Shown here: positions 1 through 11,444 of the stretch, piece after piece | How positions within the stretch are numbered: the stretch's first letter is position 1 | How the letters are laid out: each line of letters begins with the position of its first letter | Source: Deroplatys truncata | Lineage: Eukaryota; Arthropoda; Insecta; Mantodea; Mantidae | Reading direction: 5' to 3' | NCBI GenBank assembly: GCA_030765065.1 | Contig: CM060990.1 | Location: forward strand, 280,763,341 to 280,827,340 | Length of the DNA stretch: 64,000 nt | Made by a program: the position numbers and the translations under genes | The notes under the pieces: model-generated | What the model was told of the DNA's origin: nothing | Databases searched by the model: none | What the model saw: the letters and a program-made list of their open reading frames with translations, nothing else

Positions 1-661
1 CGACAGAAAGACCAGATAGGCACAGTTTTGTAAATTAGGGACCAGCCTCAGGTAGAAAGGGTAAATACCATTGAAGCAAGTTTTTCCTGGTACCAGCCGA
101 GTGCAGCTGCACTTAGCCTGGTGAAGGCCACACTCTAAGCGTTATGACGCTAAGTTTGAGGGGAGAGAGGGGAAGTTGAGGCGTTGGTTTTCCTTGTAGT
201 AGCGTGGGTAGATCAGTCTGCCTGCATGCCTGGTGAGTGCAGGACGACTTTCTCGTCGTGTGGAGAAGAATGGTGGTGAACATGCTAGAGGGTAGAACGC
301 TTAGCTGTAGTTAATATTCTTTGGTCTTGGTAAAGACAAAGTATCATCGTATGCATTTAATAGTGATCGGCAAACCTAAAGTTTTATTTTAAATAGTGAA
401 TAAAAGTGTTCCAAGACAGCATTTGTGTGTTTCTCTGTACACACCCACGCATACCCTGAGGTTAAGATTTCATGCTGGAGCAGCCGTGGCAAACGAAGAA
501 CCAACTGGGAGGAGACAAGCAGCAAAAGTGAGGCAAAGGTATTGCTTCAGTTGTTGGAGAACGGAGTGTACCTGCGTCATATTGCGCCTAAACTTGGGGC
601 AGAAAGAATTACCTGCATCATGTTGCGCCTAAACGTGGGGTTGAAAGAATTACCTGCGTCA
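1..661 (+). repeat. Left LTR (5' end outside window)
   Basis: It matches 5101-5759 almost end to end, apart from scattered substitutions and one 3-base difference. It ends in two 41-bp tandem units (571-611 and 612-652) plus a partial third (653-661), each starting cctgc(g/a)tcat. The right LTR has the same structure. A TGG-starting stretch follows at 664 and may be the primer-binding site; the tRNA was not identified. Confidence 0.9.
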
Positions 662-857
662 TATGGAGTCCAGCGTGGAGTCCGAACAACGGAGAAGCTA
701 AACGACGGAGACATCAAGGAGGCCCGAACAAAGGAGAAGCTGAATGACGGAGACATCAAGGAGACCGGGACAACAGGAACAACATCGAAGCAGCAGTTGC
801 AGGTAGCAGATATAAAAAGGTACTGAGTGTAAACTTATTTATGCGTTCCAGTGGTAA

Positions 858-2237
858 ATGCAGTTAAGGAACGGTAAAATGTTTGAGCAATCAGATTCAA
901 ACATGGATATTCATGACGGTGATAGTAGAACTGTGCAGGACGCAAATAATCGTGTAAATAAGGTAGTAGAAGCAGTAGATGATAGAAATGTACAAAAGCA
1001 GGTACAACAGCCAGGGGGAAGTATGGAAAATAACGAGATGTTAAAGTTAATGATGTCGATGATACAAGGTCAGAAAGAATTAAGGGGTGTAACAGAACAC
1101 TTGAGAAAAGAATTAACAAGAAAAATAGAACAGGGTCAGAAAGAATTAACAGGAAAAATGGAAGAGGGTCAGAAAGAATTAAGGGATGAGGTGAAATCTA
1201 ACCAGGGTTTAACAGAAAACTTGAGAGAAGAATTAACAGGAAAGATGATACAGGGTCAGAAAGAATTAAGGAGTTTAAGGGAGGATTTAACAAGCAACTT
1301 AACTGAAATTCAGAATAAAATTGAGAACCAGCAGAAAGTGTTAGAAAATTTCAAGGATGAGGCTAGAAATTAAATAGAAAATGTGAGAATTGAGGTTAGG
1401 GAAAATCAAGAACAGATTAGAGAAGAAGTCAAAATTGTAAGACAAGAGATTAGTGAAAAGGTAGAAAAAGAAAACAGAAAATTATGGGAAGAATTAAGTC
1501 AAGAATTAGTTACAGAAAGGGAAGCTACTAGCAAAGAATTAGAAATATACAGAAACAGGTTAGAGCAGTCTGAAAGAGAAAGTAGCAGACTTGCTGTAGG
1601 AATAGATGATGTAAATGATAGACTTAAGAAAGGATTACAAAAAGTGTGTATATCAGACAATATTGGTAGTTCAGCATGTAGCAATGTGAGCAGTGCAACA
1701 GTAAGGAACGATGCATCGCAGAATGCGTCAGCTGACCTTCCAATGCTGAATTTAGGTCCAAGTACCTCCAATAACAGTAATAGTACAAATGTATATAGAA
1801 ATGGCGGTCCACCTTTTCAATGGCCGAACCATGTTCTCAGTGAAATTTCACCACCGATTTTTGAAGACGAAGAATCAGATAATACGAAAGCATTCATAAA
1901 TAGCATGCAGGAATATTTCAATGTTAAGGGTATACCAGAGGAATACAAGATGACTGTATTACGAAAATGTTTTAAAGGTAATGCTTTCAATTGGCTACAA
2001 TTATCTGTAGGGCTAGATAACAATTATGGGGCCTTTAAAGAGCTATTTCTGAACAGATATTGGGGTGCAAGCAGGCAAGTGAATATCCGACTAGAACTCA
2101 GTAATGGCAAGTACGATTCCCGTAAGGACCAATCTATGGTGGATTATTTCATGGTAGTGGCAAGGAAATCTAAGATGCTAGATCCACCGATGGGAGAAAA
2201 TGAATTAATAAATCTAGTAACCGCGCACTTTCTGTAG
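858..2237 (+). pseudogene. gag: gag of the gypsy-type element, with an in-frame stop
   Basis: Two ORFs (858-1370 and 1383-2237) are in the same frame, separated only by a TAA at 1371-1373, so they are one gag with a nonsense change. Residues about 70-170 hold several copies of a GQKEL-type repeat (gggtcagaaagaatta in DNA, 1069-1275), Lys/Glu-rich and heptad-like, probably a coiled coil. The second half ends in a retrotransposon-gag-like domain (CFKGNAFNWL, then SMVDYFMVVARKSKML). In gypsy elements gag forms the particle shell. The start ATG at 858 is the first in this frame after the LTR and leader. The reading frame then breaks near 2237. Confidence 0.75.
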
Positions 2238-2419
2238 ACAATACAAAACTACATAATTATTGCAAAACCGGCTACGATAGCAGCCATGATAGATTTGTTG
2301 ATCGCTTTGGAAAGGAAGAAAAATCAAGATGGTGTGCTGAAGGATAGGAATTCCTAGAAAGAAGTCCTACAAAATTTTTCGGGCAGGGGGCATATCCAGG
2401 AAATGACAGAAATTATGAT

Positions 2420-3037
2420 GTGAGAGATAGATACCATGGGCCTGTTCCGAAAAATAATTACAATGACAACAGAAGGAGAAATAAATTTGAAAATAATTAT
2501 AGGGGAAGAGGCGAAAACTACCGAAGATGGAACGCACAAATAAATTATGTACATACTCACAGATGTAATTATGATAGAATGGAAAGGTATCCTAGAAACA
2601 GCTGCTATTCTGGAGATAATCGTAGCAATAACTATGAAAATAGCTATAGACTAAGTTCACCAAGACAGGATGCGAGAAGTAGAAGTGGTAGGAATTCACC
2701 AGTTCAAGAAGATAGGATTGACGCAATAAACTCAACAAGACAAATAATGGGAAATAATTACCGTCATGAAACGAAAACAGGACATTCGCATAACGATATT
2801 GGGACAGGAGCAATTAGTAAAAGTGTCGGAAAACTCCAAACCCAATCAACTTCGCCTTCAGTGAAGATTGGGAACAACAATTCCTATAATGAGCGGTACA
2901 CGAAAAGTAGGAATAATGGAAGGCAACTAATGATAGAGAAACATCAGCAAGGGAGAGATAGGACAGAAGAAAGCGAAGTCTTAACTGATCCACCAAGGAT
3001 AAATATTGGCATAATGGCAAACAATTTCGTGCAATAA
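2420..3037 (+). pseudogene. C-terminal gag-like basic region of the same element
   Basis: This 205-residue ORF is rich in Arg, Asn and Tyr (RRRNKFENNYRGRGENYRR at the start), as expected for an RNA-binding nucleocapsid part. No CCHC knuckle is visible. It is in a different frame from the main gag ORF, so at least one frameshift separates them. The protease frame overlaps its end and lies at -1 relative to it, which could be a natural gag-pol frameshift or decay. Confidence 0.6.
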
Positions 3038-3594
3038 TAGACATCGGCGCCAACACTACAGTTTGTTCACAAAATTTTTATGAAGAATTAATAAACAGTG
3101 GTTTAAAATTGATGTCCTTACCAGTACATGGGATATATTGTTCAGTAGCAGTGGGTAAAAGAAAAGAAAGAGGAAGATTTCAGGCTATGATGAATATTGA
3201 AATCGGAGAGCAAATTATTGAGATGTTATTTTTAATAGTACCTAGGCTTGTAACAGACATCATAATAGGTTGTGATAGTCTATATGCATGGAACTCCATT
3301 ATAGATTTTGAAAACAAAATTTTGAAGCTCGAAACAGAACAAGACACCATAATTGTACCATTGTTGGACGACAGTAGTTCAGGAATAATTGCCCGGGATC
3401 AGTTAGAGGAAGAAATAAAAGGGGAAACATTCATTGTGGAAGTTATAAACATTGGAACTATGAAATTAGCCGAAGTAAGGTTACAGGATTGCTATGAAAT
3501 TAATGAAGAAAATATATCTACGGAGAACATGAGAAATATTGTATTAATAACGGCGAAGAGAACCCCAAGAAAATCCCAGATTAGGCTTGAATGA
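3022..3594 (+). pseudogene. Retropepsin-like aspartic protease region
   Basis: Read from 3022 the frame gives AIIDIGANTTVCS, the retropepsin active-site motif with Ile where Thr or Ser normally follows the catalytic Asp. About 70 residues later comes TDIIIGCDSL, the usual second hydrophobic-G motif. The protease would process gag-pol. The changed active-site neighbour suggests loss of function, but activity cannot be judged from sequence. Confidence 0.75.
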
Positions 3595-4451
3595 TAAGAA
3601 TGCTACTAAATACGATAAAGTGGATGACTGTGTCGAAATAGAAAATTTGTTGAAAAATAAGGTGAACCAGGCTAGTAGACTGAACAAGAAACAAAAGAAG
3701 GAATTATGGGAAATTTTAATGGAGAATAAGGAAGTGTTTTCAGAAAAGCCGAGAAGGTGCATAAATTACACCCATTCGTTTGAAATGACTGATATTAAAC
3801 CATGTGTGCATCGTAGTAAGATCTTCAGGGAAAGTTTTAAGAATCAGAATATAAAACTCCATCTATTTATTGTTCCTCTTATTTTCCATCTGGGAATCCA
3901 GCAGAACGCATATTGAAGGACATTGGAATCTATTTTCGTGTACTGACTCATAATAATCACAGAAATTGGTAAGGTATTGTAATGTGATAGAAAAGATAAT
4001 AAATAACACCGTCAATACGACAGGATTCGCACCAATACAATTAATGCAAGGAATTGAACCTGAACCTATTTTTAAAGGAATACCCAAAACAATTGAAGGA
4101 AACCAATCACCATTTTCCGACGAACAAAGGGCTAAAATTGTTTTTGACAGGTTAAAAGAAAAAGCAGAAAAAAGGAAAGCTAAAGTGAAGCAGCAAAAGC
4201 GTAAGTGGGAACCGAAAATAGGAGACTTTGTGCTTGCCAGAGATCACAAATTGTCCAGCGCATTAAAAGGAAAAAATCATAGGTTAGAGCTCTTATATAA
4301 AGGTCTGGTAATTATTACTGGTAAATTTGGGGAACATACTTTTGAGTTAGTAGATGTAAACACTAATAAATCTATTGGTAAATGGCACAAACAACTTATG
4401 AGACCTTATAGAAAATCATTGAATGTTCCTGATAAAATACGAATGGTGTGA
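3587..4451 (+). pseudogene. Deleted pol: RT N-terminal edge joined to integrase C-terminal part
   Basis: From 3587 the frame reads as the region upstream of gypsy RT (KKQKKELWEIL..NKEVFSEKP, then HSFEMTD). Around 3855-3880 this stops matching, and the next recognisable protein is late integrase core (FPSGNPAERILKDIG, HNNHRNW). After a further frame change, 3966-4451 gives INNTVNTTGFAPIQLMQG and the basic C-terminal domain with KIGDFVLARDH. The RT palm motifs, RNase H and the integrase zinc and DDE residues are absent. This is a deletion rather than scattered decay. Confidence 0.8.
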
Positions 4452-4968
4452 ATTTCTGAGAAACATTAACATGAATGTAGAAATGTCATTAGGTTATGAA
4501 AATTGTAAAATAAATATAAGAGAAACAGTGAAGTGAAAGTGATCAGTGAACAATGTGAAAGTGAAGTGAGAAAGAGAATAATATTCTCAAAGAAACAAAA
4601 ACAAAACAAAAACAGATACTCCAATCAGAATAACAGAAAACAAAACATAATAATTGTTTAAACTCGAATACTGTAAGTTATTGAGTGTAAATTTTGTATA
4701 ATAATGTTTAATTTAAATGATGATGATAGTGAATGTAAGATTTTGTATAATAATGGTTAAGGTGAATCATGTGAAGGGTAAGTCATATGTATGACCAACA
4801 TAATTGTAAACAGTGTAAAAAAATTATATGTTGACGAATTGTAAAAGAATCATGTAACCAATTCAAGGTTTGCCGATCGATCATGAAATTACTGAGAGGA
4901 AATTGTTTCGGGCAAGACATACACATTGTAATATTATTGTATAATATAAAATGTATATGGGGGGCATT

Positions 4969-5759
4969 TGAAGCCAGAATTATAAAGGCAATAATTATCA
5001 TAGTCTGAGAAGGATAGTGATATAAAATAAGTAATAATATATTTAAAATCAGTGTATGTATAAAAAGGAGAAGCATTGTGAAAATTGTTGTCTGTAAAAG
5101 CAACAGAAAGACCAGATAGGCACAGTTTTGTTAATTAGGGACCAGCCTCAGGTAGAAAGGGTAAATACCATTGAAGCAAGTTTTTCCTGGTACCAGCCGA
5201 GTGCAGCTGCACTTAGCCTGGTGAAGGCCACACTCTAAGCATTATGACGTTAAGTTTGAGGGGAGAGAGGGGAACTTGAGGCATTGGTTTTCCTTGTAGT
5301 AGCGTGGGTAGATCAGTCTGCCTGAGTGCCTGGTGAGTGCAGGATGACTTTCTCGTTGTGTGGAGAAGAATGGTGGCGAACATGCTAGAGGGTAGAACGC
5401 TTAGCTGTAGTTAATATTCTTCGGTCATGGTAAAGACAAAGTATCATCGTATGCATTTAATAGTGATCGGAAAACCTAAAGTATTATTTTAAATAGTGAA
5501 TAAAAGTGTTCCAAGACAGCGTTTGTGTGTTTCTGTGTACACACCCACGCATACCCTGAGGTTAAGATTTCATGCTGGAGCAGCCGAGGCAAAAGAAGAA
5601 CCAACTGGGAGGAGACAAGCAGCAACCGTGAGGCAAAGGTATTGCTTCAGTTGTTGGAGAACGGAGTGTACCTGCATCATATTGCGTAAACTTGGGGCAG
5701 AAAGAATTACCTGCGTCATATTGCGCCTAAACGTGGGGTTGAAAGAATTACCTGCATCA
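4969..5759 (+). repeat. Right LTR
   Basis: It is the direct repeat of the left LTR. The start is placed at the first TG after the polypurine tract and the end at the CA at 5758-5759, giving about 791 bp. Possible TATA boxes (ttataaagg near 4980, tataaaaagg near 5060) lie in its first 100 bases. The target-site duplication cannot be checked because the left flank is outside the window. Confidence 0.8.
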
Positions 5760-6252
5760 TAGCTTAATTATGCATATAATATACATTATTTTCAGTTTAA
5801 ATGCATGTTTTAATGGTTTTGAATAGACACCTTAGTTTTTCAATTTTATGATCCTTATTTTTTGCTTCAGGAATTAGTATTGAAGGAAAAGGGGAGGAAA
5901 TAACAGAAGTAGAAAGTTAAGTTTCTCACAATACGATGACTTTCCTAGAATTTTACTGATGGCCCTCAGCAGACTGCCTGTCATAAATAGATTTATTTAT
6001 CCACAACAATCACTGGCAAGCCTTTGATTTCGCGACAATAGAAATTTAGCCTTCTAAGTCAGGTTCCATGGCTGATGCGACAAAGACACAGCTGCAGAAT
6101 GCTCTTGTGGAATTTTAACAAGGAATTACTAGCTATTTTGATTCTTCTAAAACTGAAGTTATTCGCTAAACTGTTTTCACAGTGTGTGTATGAACCTTGT
6201 AAGTGGTAAATGTCTGTGTTATTCTGTTTGCATGTGTTACTGTGCTTCTAAT
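5760..6252. other. Spacer between LTR element and hAT-derived gene
   Basis: No supported gene. A polypyrimidine-AG acceptor-like site ends at 5870 (tttttgcttcag) and is followed by a 16-codon open stretch that ends at a stop. No donor site fits, so it is not called as an exon. Confidence 0.5.
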
Positions 6253-8210
6253 ATGTCTCCAATTAAAAGTTCCAGAAGTGTACTCCTTGCACAGTTGATA
6301 AAAGGAAAGTATTGTATTAGATCAGATGGGGATATTATATTCTGTGATTCTTGTAGTAAAGAGGTAAGCTATTCTTTTTCAGAAAATTTCCTATTCGCAT
6401 TTGTTCTTTGTAAAATATTACAAAATTTATTTTAAATAATAATGCCGGTTTTTTAAAAAATCATATCCATATAACCGTAAGATCTTTTATAATTTCAGAT
6501 AAAATGTACTAAAAAATTTCAAGTCGAACAGCATGTCGTATCTGTGACACGTATTGCAAGAATGTCAAAAACAAAAGAATCTGCAACACACCAAATCCAG
6601 TCATTTATTACTGCTCCCGCACCTAAGGCACCACAAAATAATTTTTACATGGATCTGTGCAATACTTTTGTAGGAGCAAATATACCACTTGAGAAACTCA
6701 GAAACCCAATTCTTAAGGGTCTTTGGAGAAGCATACATCAAAAGATGTCCCTGATCCCTCAACATTGAGGAAAGTTTGTTCCAAAATCTTATCAGGTAGG
6801 CCCAAGTAATGTATTTGCCAAAATAAATTTAATTTTGTGTAAAAATAAATGAAAACTATTTTCACACATGTAAAAACTCTTGTTGTTTTGCTAACCAGGT
6901 ATTGGATAAAATTTGCAAGAACTTTGGAACTTCAAACTTATGGACATCTGTAGATGAAACAACTGATCCTATGGAGCACTATGTTGCTAACCTAAATATA
7001 GGAAAATGAACTGAGGATGGGCCTGGTCAACCCTATCTAGTGTGTTGTAAAGTCCTGCAAAAAGCAAATAACTCCACAATTTGTAGTTTCTTTGATGATG
7101 GATTGCATAAGTTTGAATAACATTTGAAATAATTATTTTATTCTCATTTAAGGTCCTATTTTTATAAATTATTTATTATTTTTTATTTTAGGTATTTTTT
7201 TTTTTATTTTAGGTATTCTATGGCCAAACAATCTAAATAAAAACAGAGTTCTTTTGCTGTTAAGTGATGCTGCTCCCTACATGCTGAAGGTCGGAAAAGC
7301 AATTAAAATATTCAACCCAAATATAACATGCATTACATGTCTTGCTCATGGGCTCCATCATGTTGTAGAAGCAATATGCTGTAATTATGGCAATGTCAAT
7401 AATTTGACATCCTCAACTAAAGAGATATGTTTAAAATTTAGGTTTATATCCGTTTTAATGGTCCCAAAGCTGTAAAAACAAATTAGTCATTTTGATATTT
7501 TGTTTTATACAGGCATTTTCAAAAACCCCTGCACATGTATCTGCTTACAAAGAGCTGCTTACCTGGATTACCGTTACCCCCTCAGCCCATCCTTACTAGA
7601 TGGGGTACTTGGTTGGAAGCTGCAATGTTTTACTCTGACAATTTTAATGCAATTAAATTCATATGAAATAAAATTAATACATAGCTAATTGCAATAAAAT
7701 TAATACTTCAAGATTTAATTCTAAAGTAAATACTTCTTTCATTTTAGGTAGTAAACAGTTTCTTGCCAGATGATGCCGTATGTATCAGATGCACAAGTAG
7801 CATTTGAATGCAAAAATGTGCATCAGGATTTAATTTACATTAAGACAAACTTCTCTAAATTGCCCTCTACAATAACAAAATTAGAAGCTACGTGTCTGCC
7901 ACTGGTAGACTCAATGTCAACTGCTGAGGAATTCCATAGATTCTTGTCATGCCCAAGGGAAAGTGGGAGTAGATGCAAAGAACAAACTGGAGAGTGTCAT
8001 GAACAGGAACCCAGACTACAGATTCTTTTGTTCATTGAAGAAGATATTTTGTGGTGAAAGCATGAATGAAGAACTTGACATAACACCCACAAATATGTTC
8101 GTTCAAATTTGCGTCTATAACTTTTGCGATGTATAGAGGTCATTTTCTTCCTACAAAAATATTTTGACTGATAAGTGCAGGAACCTCACGGGAAAAAAAT
8201 TTTAGTAGTG
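6253..8210 (+). pseudogene. Spliced hAT-transposase-derived gene, decayed
   Basis: The start (MSPIKSSRS, ATG 6253) and a C-x2-C zinc-finger-like segment (FCDSCSKE) match the N-terminus of the hAT relative at 16424. The hAT pieces follow in order: WTSVDETTDP (6940s), LLSDAAPYMLKVG and CLAHGLHHVVEA (7254-7380), LTRWGTWLEAAM (7597-7632), and near 8130 RSFSSYKNILTD of the C-terminal dimerisation region. Pieces are separated by intron-like gaps with GT-AG ends: 6364-6498 (phase-preserving), 6796-6898, and less exactly about 7110-7211, 7441-7511 and 7670-7748. Frameshifts and stops (for example 6768 and one replacing the Glu before RSFS) show it is not functional as read. hAT transposases cut and paste DNA; whether this was a domesticated gene is inference. 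Confidence 0.75.
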
Positions 8211-8593
8211 TTGGTAGCTGTTATCTAAGCAGAAAGGGAAGTGAGTTAATGAACTGGGAACAAAAATTAGTGCGTATTTTAATGTATTTTTCACTCGATC
8301 GTGCATGTATTGTAGTTTGATAGTACATGAATGCATGCATGTTTTGGGAGTTTATAGTGCATGGAATTCTTGTCTTTAGTTATTATAATTATGTTGCAGC
8401 ACATGTTTTGCTGCTTTACATCACAATACCTGTATTAGTGAAGAGGCTTGTGATTGATTTTAAGGCACATTCATAGGACTGTTTAAACCCTTTAAGAGTA
8501 GCCAATACAGCTGTTGAGCTGCTGCATAAGTTTTTGTACAACTGTGCTGGAACAAAGTATTTTCTGTAGATAAAAGTTATTCTTCTTTTTCAG
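8206..8593. other. Spacer or intron end before the SFT2 exon
   Basis: Nothing recognised beyond the polypyrimidine tract and AG acceptor (tcttctttttcag) ending at 8593. Confidence 0.5.
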
Positions 8594-8745
8594 AGTCGTA
8601 TGCAGAGGCTCATTGGTTTTGGTGCATGCATGTCATTTGGGATTCTATGTTTCATTATGGCAGCATTTTATATGCCATTACTGCTGATGAAAGCAAGAAA
8701 ATTTGCTTTGATGTACACAATGGGAAGTTTCTTCACAATATGCAG
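8594..8745 (+). CDS. SFT2D3: SFT2-domain vesicle-transport protein, penultimate coding exon
   Basis: The exon lies between a strong acceptor (tcttctttttcag) and a donor (tgcag|gtaat) and is open throughout. It encodes SRMQRLIGFG, a first membrane segment (ACMSFGILCFIMAAFY), the loop PLLLMKARKFAL that is characteristic of SFT2D3-type proteins, and the start of a second membrane segment. SFT2 proteins are four-pass Golgi/endosome membrane proteins linked to vesicle fusion and retrograde traffic (family knowledge). The exon is 152 bases, ends in phase 2, and joins the 57330 exon to remake a Ser codon. N-terminal exons (usually some 70-100 residues) were not found in the window and probably lie upstream. 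Confidence 0.85.
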
Positions 8746-11444
8746 GTAATAGCACATTATAAGCAATACATTAATCTTTTAACCTCTTTGCCATTATCAA
8801 CAGAATGGTTCTGCCATATGCAGATGCCCATCACCAGTTATGGACAGAAAGGTTCTGCATGCTGATTAAAGCTAAGTTAATTTAAATAGAGCATTGTTTT
8901 GCAGTTAACTTGTAGACAATATCATTTTTATACACCTAGTGTAACAACTGAAGCATGCTGTGAAGGAGTTAACATGATGTTTCATATAGTTTTTGGACTT
9001 AGGTGCATATTAATAGTTTTTGTTCCTGCTGATTATATCAGAGTTTACTTATTCAAATATGTTGCAATGGAAGAGGTTTTCTTTTATTCCAATTAAAAAC
9101 ATGCAACCAATGGTCATAAAAAGCCCACAGTCTATCCAGCTGTTTATGATCATTTGGGAAGCATTCCTCGAAGTCTAATGGGCCAAAATATCATCACTAA
9201 ATTCTTACAACCACCAACACAGGGACAGGTAGCAGACTGATCATCAGGGGCAATGTTACAGAGAGTTATTCATCATGCTTTTACTTTCATTTGTGTATAG
9301 TAAGGCGTTCTTTATTATTTGCGGAAGCTAATACAAGAAGGTACATCTCTGTCACTAAACAAGACTGAATGATGCCACATCTGGAAATTCTTGGTACTAT
9401 GTTCAGGTCATTAGACTGTGTGTCATCACATAGCTTGCACAAAGTACAGTCTAAAGCAGAAGTGAAGTACCATATCTAAGAAGTTTCTCTGCATATTATG
9501 CCTAAATTAGCTACCAAAGTTTTTGAAGAAAAAAAAATTCTTTTGCCAATACAAAATGCAGCTGCAATCAATGCGTACCTTTAAAAGGTTTATCTTCATT
9601 GGTTACAATTTCAATAAATATGTGCTTTTTTGTTTCATTCAAATATCTTAAAAAGTAACAGAATAATTTGCATTTAAATCAACTCATGTAGAGTTAAATT
9701 GTGGCTGGTATTTAAACCTATATTGGCTTGCGTACAGGAGTCAGGCATGTCTTAAATATGATTTAACTGTAATTTTACTGTTTAACATAGAGGTAATCTC
9801 AGAAACTGCTCAACCAATTTTGGTCATTCTTCTACCATTCCTTCCAGTAATGGTTTTTCATCATAAATACTTTTTTAAATCTCGTGGGTTTATATTTTTT
9901 TTTCTATGCTTTCCCTTTATTTTCACTTCGATTTTTTCTTTAAATATTCCTTAAATTTGGTTTATCACTATGATTTATTTTCTGTTTACACTTTGTTTTT
10001 TGACTTTGTGAAGGAAGAGATTGTAAATGATGATAATTATTTTATTCTTTTATTTTGGTTCTAATTAAGACATAAATCTGCATCACATATTTTTAGAAGG
10101 TTGGTAACAAATGTTGCAAGATTTCTCCAACAGTCACTTCTGATCATTATGAGTTAGATTATTCTAGAAAATGTAAATGATGTACAGGAAGCCGAAATTG
10201 ATGTGCTTATCCAGCTCAGTGCTCAATCACTTTCAAAAGTTTTAAGTGCCGCACAACAAGGGGTACACCTTTTTAACAATCATAAGCACAACATAAAATT
10301 AACACAAAACGGCTATTGCATTTTCTGTTGTTCTTATGATGTTAAAAATGAGTTGCCCTAACTGCATGGCACTTCTTAAACTTTTGAAATTGAATGCTAT
10401 TTGGCTTGGAGGGTGGAATGGGTTTTTTCATATCAATTTCATTATCTTGTATAGAATTTTGATGTCAGTTGGTCCCTTAATGTAAATGTTTATGACTACA
10501 CTCTGTTCCATGCAACAGTATGTAATTTGTGAATTAATTTTTAAATTAATATTTTTTATTCTGTATATTTGGATTGCTGTCCCTTCTTTCCATACCAAAA
10601 TGACCATGTAAGTAACATCCAATCACACCATACTAGTTCACAAATGCGTACAAAAATCTTGCATCCACTTCATAATTATAGGAGGGAACTGATAATAGAA
10701 CATGTTAGTTATATTCATAGTTCAAAAGTGGGATGATTTGAAACAGGACACCCGGCAAAGATTTTGGGTCAAGAATTTGATTTTTTCTGCAGTATGAATC
10801 TACAGACCCCAGAGAGCATGCTCATATGCCCACGTTGTTTACATATTTGAAGCATTTAAATGCCTTTGCATCACACTTTATCTAAGGCTGTTATGCATCC
10901 TCCTGGCTGCTTTTACCATCAATTCAGTAAATTTAAGATCAGGTCGTCTTTGTATGTTTTTGCAGGGATCATAGGATTTGAACATCCTAGTCTGGAAAAC
11001 ATATTATCCAAAAAGGTTAAAATACCAAAATCTCAATATATTGTACACTGCACTAATATATACACATATTACAAAAAGGGCAATTTAATTTACATTGAAA
11101 ACATCTACATCACAACACTCCTTTTACATCAGTTTTGTTTGAAAAATGTCAATTTTCAAATGTTTTTTTTCTGTCCTAATTTTAACACTGCATTGTCCAA
11201 CTTAGAATGTTCATCACTTCTCAATTGACTTCAAAACTGTACAAAAATGCTTCACTGTGTCCATTGCACCAATGCTTTGGACAATGTAGGAGCTGTCAAT
11301 GGCTCTGGTTCTTCACCATCATCACCACTGTCGTGTTTCTCTGCTGTCTACTTTAACAATTTTCATTTTCAGATTTTGGCCTGGTTTTAGGATGTCTGTG
11401 CAACTATGCAAGGCAATATATGAAGAAATTACAGGAAGAAAAAT
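8746..11444. other. Intron stretch without recognised elements
   Basis: AT-rich, with only short ORFs. A 35-codon open stretch around 9118-9230 (contains DHLGSIPRSLMGQ) ends near a donor-like caggtagcag, but no family was recognised. Otherwise nothing is seen. Confidence 0.5.

Larger units (their letters stand above)
1..5759 (+). mobile_element. Gypsy-type LTR retrotransposon, internally deleted
   Basis: Two long direct repeats (1-661 and about 4969-5759) flank an interior with gag, protease, the N-terminal edge of reverse transcriptase and the C-terminal part of integrase, in that order. This is the gypsy order (PR-RT-RH-IN). Nearly all of RT, RNase H and the integrase catalytic core is missing, so the copy cannot be autonomous. 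The left LTR is cut by the window edge. The LTRs differ at roughly 25-30 of 660 positions by eye (about 4%), so the insertion is not recent. A purine tract (tatatgggggg, 4955-4964) sits just before the right LTR as a polypurine tract. No env-like ORF is seen between integrase and the right LTR. Confidence 0.9.

Noticed and set aside
396-826. ORFs inside the left LTR (repeated at 5496-5762)
   Set aside because: They lie in the LTR and leader, and the reading is dominated by the 41-bp tandem units; no protein family fits.
5871-5920. A candidate upstream SFT2 exon after an acceptor-like site
   Set aside because: The open stretch ends at a stop after 16 codons, has no usable donor, and does not resemble SFT2 N-termini.
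10860-11228. A 122-residue plus-strand ORF
   Set aside because: No motif recognised and AT-rich chance composition; not called as a gene.
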